Shown here in pieces: positions 22,501 to 33,028 of a stretch of DNA of 64,000 nucleotides. Where the stretch lies: assembly GCF_921293095.1 (NCBI RefSeq), contig NC_060257.1, positions 57,696,968 to 57,760,967 of the forward strand, in the 5' to 3' direction. The DNA is from Ischnura elegans (Eukaryota; Arthropoda; Insecta; Odonata; Coenagrionidae). Both the position numbers and the translations under genes were made by a program. How positions within the stretch are numbered: the first letter of the stretch is position 1; the number at the start of each line of letters is the position of its first letter. The notes below the pieces were generated by a model. That model ran no database searches, had not been told where the DNA came from, and saw only the letters and a program-made list of their open reading frames with translations.

Positions 22501-25500
22501 ATTGTAGCATGGACCAGAACAAACAATATTAGGACAAACAGGAAAAAGCAGTTGTAGCACACAAAAATGAAACAATAGTGGACTGGGCTCTGGGATATAA
22601 ACGTCAGAGAAAATGTTTCAAACATAGGACTTCCTTACCATTAGATCGTCGAGTGCAACTTTTATCTCAAAAGCTAATGGATTATTATATGTCACTAACA
22701 GGGAAAATCAATGCGCGTTACTTACCTAAAATATGGAAAGTTAGATGGTAGTGAGTTAGCCAGAGTAAAATTTTACCAAATACTGTGCAACCTCGATATA
22801 ACGACACCCCACGGTGCACTAATAAACACTCGCTATAACGAATTGTCGCTTTACCGGAGGTGGAGCAAATAATAGCCATATACCTCTTGCGAACAGATAC
22901 AGGAGCAGGAGTGGTGCGGCGACAGATAAACATCTATCCGATAAACGTAAGCATAAATCCAGACGAAAGGCGATGTTTTTTTGCATCACTAAATTTCCTT
23001 ACTCAAATAACGACTAACTAATCAAACAATTTATAAGTGCCGCACTGAATAAAAATCATGCAAAGCATTGTTTCGTCAATCATTATATTTATCGAACGAC
23101 AGTTTACCACATAAATTTGAGACTGAGCACTCCATTAACTTCATTTCTAACAGATCGCTAGCAGTTACAGAGGTTAAGGAGTCTTGATGAAAGTCTTCCG
23201 GCGGTGAAACCCTCGCTATGGCGAGAGCCAACACCGAAAGGGTCTCGTAAAAACGAATTTTTTAACACGCTTATTATAGGGTCAATTGACGGTGCATCGG
23301 CTATCTCTCGTAATAACGGGGGTGTCGCTATAGCCCGTACTCGCTTTAACGAGGTTCCACTGTACATAAAACTATGAGTTAAACAATTGCACAAATGACC
23401 ACGAATACCACCAAACATAAGCAATATAACATTTTCGCAATTTTAGATGTAGGTACTAAGGCAATTGGAGACAAAGGTGAGATACAGATAACTGTAGTGT
23501 TCATGGAAAACAAGAAATTATAAGGAGTTAAGAGGTACACTGAACCTCATTAATGCTTGAGAGACTTTCAATGAATATATGTATAGCACATATGTATAGC
23601 AGGCTGTAATGGGTGTTAAGGTGATTACAGCAGCAGAAAAAAGGGAAATATTTATTTAAGAAACCTGGTGTTATTGATTAATGAGTTAATGATGATGTTC
23701 AAAAACTAATGGATAGACTCACCAACGAAGGAATCCCAAAGAGAGTTTGAGAAAAAATATTTTGGATGAGAAGACTTCAATAAAAACATTAACTTGCTAA
23801 TATTATGAGTTGTCAGGGCATCTGCAATCCAAGATATAAGGAACAATAAATGGGAACAATCCTGAGGAAACAGTAATCAAAAAGGTAAAGGGATTACACA
23901 CGAAAAAAAATTTCCTCATTTAATTTTGTTTCAAGCTTCAATAATCTAAAAATAATAATAATTCAACCGTGTCGTGGCTGCGTTGGGAACAACAGTTTCT
24001 CCTGCACCCCAGCAGGCATCTTCAGGTCGAAGTGATTATGCCGTGTTTTGGCCGCCGTTATAAAGGCAGCCCAGTGGTGTAGGTTCGCCCTGATTGGTCG
24101 CCTAGCGGCCAATAGCGTAGGGGTATGGGGCGAGGAGTCTCTTCCATGTACTGTGGAGTTGGTAGATATCCTCTCGATTGAAATTATGAGGATGTTTAGA
24201 TATTTCAATCACCTCTTGGATGATCCTCAGAAAATATCGGGATTCTCTGGCGATAACTTTTGTTTCTTCCCAGTTGATGTCGTGTCCAGGTTCACTCAGA
24301 GGGTGCTCAGCCACAGCCGACAGATGGAATTGTTTATTTTTCACCGCTCTTCTATGTTCTTGTATGCAGCACTTCACAGCTCTCCCAGTCTGTCCAATTT
24401 ATGACATACCGCAACTGCATTCAATTTCATAAACTCCTTCGTAGGCGTGAGGTGAGATACGGTCCTTGGGAGTCGGAAGAAGTTCTCCAGTCTTCTTAAC
24501 AGTTGAAGCGTGTTGTAACGTCGAATTTTCTGAGGAGTCTCGCGATTTTTTCACTGGTGCCTGCCACATAGGGGATTGTAGCATAACCCACTGCCTTGGG
24601 TTTCTCAGTTTTCGGACTTGGTGTCTTATTTTTGAGTTGTCTTTCTATCTTTGTGGTCCTTTTAAGGACCATGTCACAGTGGTATCCATTGCTGGCCAGG
24701 GCCGTCACCAAATGTCGTTTTTCCAAGGGAATTGAGACTCGGTCAGAGATGGAGTATGCTCTGTGCACTAATGTCGAGATGAGAGCTGCCTTCTGAGTAG
24801 GGTGGTGGTGTGAGGAGGCGTGCAGGTATCAGTCCGAATGTGTCGCCTTTCGGTAGACTCCGTGGCCGAGTTTTCCATTAGATTTCTTCGTCACCAGTAC
24901 ATCTAGAAAGGGTAGGCAGCCATCCTTTTCCACTTCCATGGTGAACTTGATGGAATCGTGTTTGTTGTTGAGGAGTCGTAGAAAATTCTCCAGTTCTGAG
25001 TAAATATGAAGAGTTAGTTAAGTATGAGAAATTCCCAATCAAAGCATCATGCTAATTTCATAACATAAGTAGGCCCTTAATTATTAAGTATTTTCACAGG
25101 CACTACAAATAGCGAGCCAGTCTTCTGAGTGCAACATATATGGAGAGACGATATTCAAGATACAATCAGTTGATTAGATATTTACCCCATTTCTTCTACT
25201 TGATGAATCTATGCCTCCTGTCTGTTTTTTGCATCTCTTTTCCAGAAAATTTTGGGGGTGGAATAATAAGGAGACAAATGATTATGGGGTGGTGATTGCC
25301 ATCTCCAATAATGCCAGTGAGAAATCTCAGAAACAACCAACAACCTTAACAGGACACCAAACAGGAATAAAAGGAAATATTAACATTCAACCCTAACATA
25401 AAAACAGAAAAGTTGATGAGAGGAAAGTTACCTAATGATACCCACACATGTCAGGAAATTTGGGAGTTAACCTAAGAAAAGTAGGTATTTGACACACTGT

Positions 25501-28500
25501 GGCTAATATTAGGATCACGGCTCCATAAGATATAGACTGCAAAGCAAATATATTCAGCAATGTTGAGGGTTTTGCTCCAAGTACTTGATATTAGATCCTG
25601 TTATAAATCCATGTCAAGATGAATGATTCTTCTTCCATAAAATTTTCTCCGTTGATTAGCTTGAAGGTCGGCTTTACATTTCAAAGACCTAAAAACAAAT
25701 CCTGGTAGTAATTTATACAGTCAAAAGACTACCAGTTTTCCAATGCATTTGCAATGCACCATTTCCATGTGCATCCAATGTTCCATCTGTTCAGTGATGC
25801 TTTCAACAGTTCTGCCATGATGCATTTGAGTAAAGCATTTGTATGACATTTCTGTACTTCTTCCTTTCAGTCTTTGCTTACTGACTTCTATATCTGCTGG
25901 TTATCTACCACATTACCACTGCATAAATAATCACCTCAATGAACTTTCAAGTTGTTGTGAGTGCCTCAAAGGTGTGTTTCACATACTGGCCACCAGCGCC
26001 TGTGGCGCACAGGGACTGAGCAGAGTAAGTCGTGAGCAGTTGTAGTCACCGCTTCAGTACGTCACGGTCACAGTACGTTGTAAGACTGAGTATGTAATAT
26101 GTCTTCTGTGTTAATAAATTAGACTTCGTTGAAAGTCTGTGATTGATTTAACGAGTGATTAGATTAAATCACAACACAACTGATCAACTTTCCACAGAAA
26201 CTCAAAAATTCCTCAAAATCAGAAAGAAGGGATAATAAAAGAATAAGGGATGTGAAGGAATGGTATTGAGGTGACAGAGAAAGGAAATACGTTAACACAT
26301 TCAATACGGGCCCGATTTTCATTAAAGTCATCGAAATCGGCTGTTAAAACGAGAAAAAAAGGGAGGATTCCGCACCATAACTTCCATTCAAATGCTGCTT
26401 TTTACAAACAATGCACACGGTTCGAAAGAGGGAAGCTTGCTGAAGGCCATGCACACAATCGGAAGTGGATATAGTTACGTACGGAGGCGGAGAAAGGGCC
26501 CCTGACCCGACCAGCAGAGCGTGTCAACTGACGTGCTCCCGACTGAATGTGTTAATGGATAAAAGGTTAGAAATAGACAGGGAAAGGTCACCATGGCACA
26601 ACAAGCGAATGAAGGATGGACATTTGGCAACAATGCTATAGCAGTGTGTTAACAGATAAGAGAACAAATCTAAAAGATGACAACTTGAGCACAGTAGCAG
26701 TATTTCGTTTAAAATTACAGACATTCAAAAGTTATTTCTCCCTATGTAAGCTGGATATATGGATATGCAAAGGATAAAATATGTAAAATGGGTGAATTCA
26801 GTCAATACTCCATGTATATTATTGCTTATATCATATTATTCCCGGTCAATAATATCCTAAATTAAGGGGAATGGGTGGACCACTGGAAGGATGGCTCTCA
26901 TTCAGCATCAATTATTTTGCCGTTAAAATAACACTGATTTCAGGGCAAAATAACATCGCTTTTGTAAAAATATAAAACCACTTTTGGCTATAAAATAACC
27001 CCACCTTTTGCATGTCCTAGTCATAACACATCAACCTATAGGATCATAGGAAAACCAGTGAATTCTTCCTACTACCAATTCTTCGGAAAAGACTGAATTC
27101 CTTCAGATGATACTTATACTCTCGCATCAATAACAAAATAAATTAGATTAAAAAAATGGAATGATATACAAAGCAAATGCAGCCGACTCCCGATTATCTG
27201 GCTGCAGTTAATCCGTGTTGCCGATTATCCGGTCATGAGTTTACTCAGTGACAGTTTTTGTTCCTGACATCTCACAGTGGATTTGCAGCATCCTTGCAAA
27301 ATCACTGTGCAAATCTCTTTTTCGGAATCCGTACCTCACATCCACAAATGCATGGTTTTCGGAAACCAGGTGTTATGTGGAGCAATAGGAATAAGAGTAC
27401 AATCACGTTATCGCCGCTAAAAATATCACGGTTGGGAAAAGAAAGCAATCTAATATAACGGACAATGTGCTTAATAATAGTGCAATAAAATCTCTATGTA
27501 GTGAACCTCTTTACATTGTAAACTTCCATACTTCATACCACCCCTATGGTCCCGTCAGATTTACATGTAAATATATTTGTAATATATGTATATGTATATT
27601 TATGAATGAATGAAGTAGTGTATCGGCCAAATTGGCTTATTTCACTTGGGCTCAGCGTGCCCCGAAACGCATGTTCCTGCCTCTTTCCTACTATCGTGAG
27701 AGTGTGTATCTTTCCTTTCATTCTTGTATCCTCGTCAATTCCTTTTGTTGGTGAGTGGTGAGCTGCCCCAGTGTCATCTAATGGTTACTCTTGTGGGCTA
27801 AAGCAAAGGGAGTTTCCTGTGCATAAAACCCCGCCAAAATCGTGGTAAATCTAAGCGTTCGGGTAGCTCAACTGGTAGAGCACCTGGCTGGCAACCAGGA
27901 GATTCTGGGTTCGAGTCCCAGTTAGGCCACATTTTTACCCTCTGATTTCTGACTTTTTCCATCTACCACAGCACCGTTGTCCTCTTCCTTTTTCCATTAT
28001 ATGTTCCTATCCCTTTCTTTCCTTACCACTGAATTTATTTGGATATATATTTATAAACATGTAAATAGGCAAACTTCTATATCGATGGCTAAGTTCTAAC
28101 AACAGGTACCTCAAAAATGGCAACTTTTCAGGAGAACAAAAGAAACTATTTATATTTTTAATTGTACACTGAAATTAAAAACCAAAAATTCATAAAACTG
28201 GAAAAGAAGCATACATTTGCAGACAAAGACTTGTTTTTTGATTGAATTTTATTTTTTTAATATCATTACACTTTGTTTAAGATAGCTGTCTCAAACCGGC
28301 CAAATTTTGAAATACGTGTTGTTAGAACTTAGTCATCGATATAGTGAACCTCTTCATCTCGTAAAACCTCATCTTATCATACCAAGGAGTGGGACGCATC
28401 TGCGGTCGCTGAACATCATGCCTCCAGCCCTGGGCATAAAATAATGTTTAACGCTACACGGGTATTGGCGAAGACGGATGAATAACATCCGTGTCTTAAA

Positions 28501-31500
28501 CGTGAATCCGTCGAGATAGCAAAAAGGCCAATCAACTTTAATAGGGAGGATGGATATAACCTCAGCCGCATATGGAGAGGGTTCCTGGCCCAATATAATG
28601 ACCAATGGCTATCGCCTTCTGTAAAAATTCACAATCGGGTCAACAATATGTTAACGAAACCTATATAAACGAGAACAGTTTCCCTCCCATTCTCTTGAAA
28701 ACACTCCCACTAGGAGTGAAATGTCGAGTAAGAAAATGTTACCTATACAGCAATTCCCGAAAACAACCACCAACATTGATAAAGAAGCTGTAAAAATCTT
28801 CATACGAAAATTAAATAAAATAAATAGTGGAATATTGTCTGTAACTTTTACTTTCTTCTATCACATAAAAATACGTAGGGACTTAAATAATTATTTTAGA
28901 CATGAACTGCAAATGAAACATACATGTATCACCTGGGGTGCACTGACTTTTACCACATCTAATGCAGTAAGCCCATGTTATGAGTGCTCTGACGACAAAT
29001 CTCTATTCCCTGGTCATTTTCTGGCAACATAAACTCAGAGATAATCAAAATTGTCTTTCGTCAGAACACTTTAAGCGCAAATGATAAAAAAGTACTCACA
29101 TTATTTGTAACTTCCTCCGGTGCAGAATGGGCTTCTGAATACGCAGCAACTGAGGTAGATGGTTCTGATATGACTTCCACATCCTTGTCGTTATCCTCAT
29201 CTTCATCATCGAAACAACACACGGATGCAATATCATCTGAACTTACACTGTAAGTCGGACTAGATGGGGCACAGACTGTTTCTGCACCTGAGTCATCATC
29301 ACTACTATCCTGCAAATCCACAATCGGAACGTCCTCCGAGTCGTCCTCCTTTTTATCCTTGATACTCTGCAGGGCTTGAGGCTACAAGGACAGGAAGGAA
29401 GGAAGGAAGGATTCAAATGATTTCATTACTTGCAATAACTATAATATTACATTACGATAACCTTGAACCACTCGTGGGGAACACATAGGCCTCGGGTACG
29501 ATACGAGCGGCGGGCAGCGAGCGGCGTCGCTCTGAAATCATCCTCATTTAGTTGCGTGTAAATCCATTGAGGGTGGGTACGGTATGTTTGAGCGGCGAGC
29601 GACAGTGAGCGGCGCCGCCCAGTGCCGCTCATGGTTCCAAGTCCAGACCGATTTCTTTTCCACTGCCACTCAGTAGATTTATCCTGCAGTGTAGTTGAAA
29701 ATGTAAGCGGAGAAATATCAAAGTAGTGAGAATACGGCCAAACAAAGGAAAACTGAAGTTAGAAAAGGTGAGAAACCCGAGGGGTCAGAAAATTGGCGCT
29801 CGTATTGTAGCCACCGCTGCCGCTCAGGTTGCCGCTCGTATCGTACCCGAGGCCACATAAGGAATATTTGCGACATAGCCCTGAAGAAATTAGGATTCGT
29901 CAAGCGTACTGTGAGAAAATTTTGGGATGAGAAAGTAAAAGAAAGGTGCTATTTCACACTCATCCCACCGCACCTTGAATATGCAGCGAGCGTATGGGAT
30001 CCAGTGCAGAAAGACTTAATCTGCAAACTGAACAAAATACAAAGGAAGGCTGTGTGGTTCATCAAAAACCGCTACGGGCGTACAGACAGCGTTACCCAGA
30101 TGTTAAGCGAATTAGGCTGGGAGCCGCTTGGGACTCGGAGGCTGCATGCTAGGCTTAGATTGTTGGAACAATTGAGAATGGATATCTTTAAGAGCGACAC
30201 AGAGAACATAATATTATAGCCACACCATATTTCCAGGTCCGATAGAAGCGATAATTTAAGGGAGATGTTTTGCTGAACGGATACATATGGGAATTCGTTT
30301 TTACCCCGAACCATAAAGGACTTTAATAAATGCAAGTCCCAACTTCGTTAGAGCATTTCGTCTTTTGTGTGTATACGGCTGGTGTCCTAACACCCCCTGC
30401 CACACGCCTATTAGGCGGCTTGCAGGGTATTATATAGATGTAGATGAATCTGTTCACTTTAAGCTTGCAGGTGAGCCTTTGTGAGAGCCCGGACACTTTC
30501 GAAAGGCATCTATTATCTACCTTTTGAAGATATTTTTTCTCAATAGGGTACTTCCCCTCATCAAAGAAAACAAAAGGCATTGATTGTGATTCGTAACCCA
30601 ACATCACTGTATTCATAATATACAAATTATTTGGTTTTTAGAAATCCCAGTTTAGACGAATGTTAATGGTCAATTTTAACCTCATTTGAAAAAGGCCAGA
30701 TTGGCGCGCATGCGATGCCACTCCACGAGACGCCACAGGGACCTAGATTCTATACAAGTAGTCAGGAGTTTTACATCGTCTGAGATTACCAATGCATGCA
30801 AGTGGCACAGAGCACAGGGAAGCATTTCTTAATAATCACCTAAATTGAAATGGCCTATGGTCGGATAGTTTCCTTCGTTTGATAGGGTATTAATAATCCT
30901 TATTTAAGCCAAGCGCTACCTGCTAGCTGGGTACTCTGCTATCTGATAGCAGCCTGCATCATAGCGGCGCTCATAGCCTCGCACCAGAGTGGCCTTACAC
31001 GGTGGCAGCTGGAACCAGAATGACATCACACGGGCTTTTCCCAGTATTCATACTTTTCCGTCGCATTTATGCGTGCTTGAAAATTTTCACTTTTCATTTA
31101 ATCGCGAAAAATAGATATCGTCATTTAAAAATTTAAAAGCGTGAAATACGTGTTCCAGGAGTAAATAATCTTTCGATTTAGGCAATTTAAAAAAATAGGA
31201 AACCACCCTATTGGGTAATGGTAGTACCGAAAAAGAGAGACAGTAGGAGCCAACTTAACGTTGTCAAATATGCATAGCCACCTTAGTTTATCACTAAAAA
31301 TTTGTGAGTTATGCGTGACCACAGGTATTTTAGCTCTGGTGCCAAGACAATGTATCTACTCATAATAAGGTTTTGAGGATAATACTTTCACAGAAGCACA
31401 TTACATTGTCAGCTACCACGCAGAATGAGGCACAGTTGGGGAAAGGACATGTAAGGAGAATGCATGAGGTTTGGCAACACTGCTCCACAAGTCGTGGGTT

Positions 31501-33028
31501 GAGAAACTTTCCCTCCCCTCACCGCAACTTGCTTTAGCTACACCAGCTCACCCACAAAGATAAAATGAACAGAGGATTGGGTCTTAAGATTGGATTATTA
31601 AAAAAAAATAGCAATACATGCATAAATTAACTGCAGTGGGCATGCAATATGAGATTTAAGTGCATATACCTCAATGCCAGTGTTCATAGAAACACTTTGG
31701 ACAGAACCTGGCTCTACCAATGGGGAAAATAGCATGGGGATAGGTGGATTTTTAATTAAATGGAAAGTTAGATTTTGTATCATGAGCCAGGAACATGTAT
31801 TGACCTTTAATGCAATAGGACAATTTTCATCTCAAATCAGTCGGATAGAAAAAACTCATGCCTGGGGACCATCAGCAATCACTCCCTAAGTTATGTGTGT
31901 ATAAGAACTATCCTTATGAATGATAATACATTTATCTAACTTAAGAACTCACACAATGGAAAGATTATGAACCTTGCAGTGTCATGCCTTGGGAAAAGAA
32001 AAAAAAATCACACAAGTACCAGTATGAAATCGTAACTATATTTTCTATTCTTAAAGAAGAAACTTTTAGGCAAGTAAGTATTATTTATACTTGCTGTAAG
32101 TAAACCATTTTGTGTCAATTCATCAAGGCACAGAGGAAAAACTAACCACTAACCAGCCAGTACTGGTCAGGAGCTTGGATAGTGGGAGAATCATCGAATT
32201 TAATTTCCTTCCTCAGAATAGGAAATGCTGTACAAAAAAATTAAGTTACTGGCCTGGTTACACGCTGTTAACACGTATATGTTAATGCGTGAATGATTTT
32301 GGTGAAGTAGAACATTTAAGGATCCTTATCCATACATTCAACACAATTACTCCTGTCTACTCCGTAAATGCATTTTTATGCTATGAGTAAGCCATATGTT
32401 CAGTAGACCCAATTGAAATTCAATGTAAATGGTATTATATTTTCATTTCATTGATGAAAAATGTCGTTACTCATGAGTTAGAAATTCGTGCAGTTAAATA
32501 CTCGATGATAAATCGATTAGCGGAACTTACTACTGCTACAGCATTCTCTCTTTTAAGAATATATTCCAATGTTATCTTCGCTTCGTGGCTGATATTCTTG
32601 AATTTCTTAAAGCGGGCAAGTTCATTTAGGCAGTTACAGCAAATTCTATCAGGAAGACCATCTCCTTGGCGAACCTATGTCAATGATAAGTGGGAATGAG
32701 ATATGCACCAATAATCAATTAATGAGATGCTACATTACCTACGGTATGACAAAAAAATTAATACTGTTATCGCAATGTTTGGAACGACAAATACAATTTC
32801 ATCCGTTTTAATATCAAGAGCTTTCAAAATTGAAGAACTTACTCACGGATGACTTTCAAATTTCACAATAACACAATGTAAAAATTAAACACTTACATTT
32901 AAGTCCAATAACTCATTAATGAGATCAGCAATGCTACAACCTAGTGCACCCTCTCCAAAAATACCTAACATCCTTGGGCTTTTTAGAACACATGTTCTGC
33001 AAATCTGTAAACTTTCCGTTAAAGCCAT
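18833..33028 (-). CDS. ZAD-C2H2 zinc-finger protein, proximal form (4 exons, 432 aa)
   Basis: The join 33028-32897, 32674-32531, 29381-29100, 19573-18833 gives 44+48+94+246 residues. Residues 1-80 are a ZAD with its two cysteine pairs, CRTC (residues 10-13) and CCNC (56-59 region), the latter inside the family-typical context GDGLPDRICCNC. Residues about 93-186 are an acidic, serine-rich linker. The rest carries five C2H2 or C2HC fingers. The start ATG at 33028 is the first in frame and has an A-rich upstream context with G at +4. Known family role: sequence-specific nuclear DNA binding through the fingers, with dimerisation through the ZAD. The target genes cannot be told from sequence. Introns are 222, 3149 and 9526 bp, the last filled with Penelope-like and MITE insertions. 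Confidence 0.8.
19574..20740. other. Intron sequence of the zinc-finger locus
   Basis: AT-rich intron directly upstream (in the direction of transcription) of the five-finger exon. I see no repeat ends, RNA gene or coding signature in it. Confidence 0.4.
20741..21284 (-). pseudogene. Penelope-like element, GIY-YIG C-terminal end and 3' tail
   Basis: The minus strand reads RLVKESIQIRKNINNSNRD then GYNLSHIWDHLL, the family-typical last helix of the Penelope endonuclease. The region after the stop has DDDWQVV-like text and an AACGTTGGAGGGAG segment seen near Penelope ends. 5' truncated. It abuts the palindrome at 21259-21321. Confidence 0.65.
21259..21321. repeat. 63-base palindrome
   Basis: Two perfect 31-base arms around a single G at 21290. 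The outer arm sequence is TTTAAGTAAATAAAAG and the inner is CGTAGCACTTTTC. It marks the junction between the Penelope-like fragment on the left and sequence that reads MELSKNALISRM on the right. Confidence 0.9.
21468..21806. mobile_element. Family V PIF/Harbinger-like MITE with TAA duplication
   Basis: GGGCAGGCGCGCACTGGCGC at the left, and GTGCACGCCTGCCC at the right, are inverted. TAA flanks on both sides (21465-21467, 21807-21809) fit the 3-bp TWA target duplication of this superfamily. The interior is rich in GGTCG/CGACC words. Confidence 0.75.
22781..23364. mobile_element. Family F pogo-like MITE
   Basis: TACTGTGCAACCTCGATATA at the left and TTTAACGAGGTTCCACTGTA at the right. Both ends carry a second inward TATAACGA/TCGCT word. 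Non-coding. Confidence 0.7.
23945..25010 (-). pseudogene. Penelope-like element: RT thumb plus GIY-YIG nuclease
   Basis: Reading from 25010 downwards: FTMEVEKDGCLPFLDVLVTK and GVYRKATHSD (end of the reverse transcriptase), LVHRAYSISD, then GVYEIECSCGMS and IGQTGR of the GIY-YIG nuclease, EHRRA, and NFNREDIYQLHSTW at the end. The protein is broken: TGA replaces the residue after KATHSD (at about 24833), and TAA stands where the Tyr of YIG should be (around 24400). The upstream palm domain is missing. Confidence 0.8.
25150..25430 (+). repeat. Intronic segment duplicated at 17160-17450 (copy 2)
   Basis: Counterpart of the segment at 17160-17450; words shared in order include TTTTGGGGGTGGAATAATAA and AATGATTATGGGGTGGTGAT. 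It lies in the long intron between the proximal acidic and finger exons. Confidence 0.6.
25431..27856. other. Intron sequence with one inverted-repeat element
   Basis: 26292-26555 has ends TTAACACATTCAATACGG and GACTGAATGTGTTAA, an inverted-repeat element. At 27180-27235 a doubled CCGATTATC word looks like the end of a pogo-type repeat without a visible partner. The remainder is unassigned AT-rich intron. Confidence 0.45.
27857..27929 (+). tRNA. tRNA-Ala(GGC)-like sequence, probably SINE-derived or pseudo
   Basis: The D stem (GCTC/GAGC), anticodon stem (CCTGG/CCAGG) and T stem (CTGGG/CCCAG) are all perfect, with GGC at the anticodon and a GTTCGAGTC B box. But the acceptor stem GTTCGGG against TTAGGCC has two mismatches and three G-T pairs, which a functional tRNA should not tolerate. 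It lies in an intron on the opposite strand. Retroposed tRNA or SINE head is preferred. Confidence 0.5.
28077..28344. mobile_element. Family W inverted-repeat element
   Basis: CTATATCGATGGCTAAGTTC at the left and GAACTTAGTCATCGATATAG at the right, with the similarity running on through TAACAAC/GTTGTTA. 268 bp, non-coding. Confidence 0.7.
29100..29381 (-). CDS. Acidic linker exon of the proximal cassette
   Basis: 94 codons between a pyrimidine-rich acceptor (AG at 29383-29382) and a GTGAGT donor (29099). It is rich in D, E and S (for example DLQDSSDDDSG, CCFDDEDEDNDKD) with no recognisable fold. Such acidic spacers usually separate the ZAD from the fingers in this family, and may be flexible or an activation region. 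Phase 0 at both ends, almost the same length as the second acidic exon at 11796-11512. It has no ATG near its beginning, so it must be internal. Confidence 0.75.
29390..29412. repeat. AGGA microsatellite next to the proximal acidic exon
   Basis: Five AGGA units. On the minus strand they give a TTCC tract 8-30 bases upstream of the acceptor of the acidic exon at 29381, so they form its polypyrimidine tract. Confidence 0.7.
29488..29854. mobile_element. GC-rich inverted-repeat element U with 5-bp duplication
   Basis: GGCCTCGGGTACGATACGAG at the left is exactly inverted at the right, and ACATA directly flanks both ends (29483-29487, 29855-29859). Inner GAGCGGC and GCCGCTC words repeat several times. 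Non-coding. Confidence 0.8.
29860..30445 (+). pseudogene. LINE 3' end: reverse-transcriptase C-terminus and UTR
   Basis: Reads ALKKLGFVKRTVRKFW, then PPHLEYAASVWDP, KIQRKAVWFIKNRYGR and SVTQMLSELGWEPL, all hallmarks of the LINE reverse-transcriptase C-terminal region. After a stop comes a 3' UTR with GGCTGGTGTCCTAACA and a TAGATGTAGATG tail. 5'-truncated. Relatives: 2250-2440 and 42950-43325. Confidence 0.75.
30545..31209. mobile_element. Family A MITE, copy 3
   Basis: 665 bp, AGGGTACTTCCCC at the left and GGAAACCACCCT at the right. The E-box/CRE core is degraded (CCACGAGACGCCAC). AT stands outside each end, in line with a 2-bp target duplication. Confidence 0.8.
31210..32530. other. Intron 2 remainder of the zinc-finger locus
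   Basis: No gene seen. A short family L relic (GGTTACACGCTGTTAACACG) lies around 32260-32300, in an intron of the minus-strand gene. Confidence 0.4.
32531..32674 (-). CDS. ZAD exon 2 (second cysteine pair and dimer helix)
   Basis: 48 codons, entered after an AG at 32676-32675 and left at a GTAAGT donor (32530). The reading RQGDGLPDRICCNCLNEL, then a basic helix (ARFKKFKN), is the canonical second half of a ZAD: CxxC for zinc, then the long dimerisation helix. Phase 0 at both ends. It joins exon 1 without a frame change, completing the four-cysteine domain. Confidence 0.85.
32897..33028 (-). CDS. ZAD exon 1 (start codon, first zinc-binding cysteine pair)
   Basis: 44 codons from ATG at 33028 to a GTAAGT donor at 32896. 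The protein begins MALTESLQICRTC and has the IFGEG hydrophobic turn and a helix (DLINELLDLN) typical of the first half of a ZAD. It ends in phase 0. An upstream in-frame extension exists but has no ATG, so 33028 is the supported start. Confidence 0.85.

Larger units (their letters stand above)
8361..33028 (-). other. ZAD-C2H2 zinc-finger locus with two 3' cassettes
   Basis: Six coding exons on the minus strand share one logic: two exons make one ZAD domain, and two acidic-plus-finger pairs follow. In order they are 33028-32897, 32674-32531, 29381-29100, 19573-18833 (TGA stop), 11796-11512 and 9140-8361 (TAG stop). Every internal junction is phase 0 with GT/AG borders, so either acidic exon and either finger exon can follow the ZAD exons in frame. 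ZAD proteins are known arthropod DNA-binding factors: the ZAD dimerises and the C2H2 array reads DNA in the nucleus. I see no second ZAD exon between 12 and 18.8 kb. The join between the ZAD and the second cassette is inferred; a neighbouring gene whose first exons I missed is the alternative. Confidence 0.7.
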
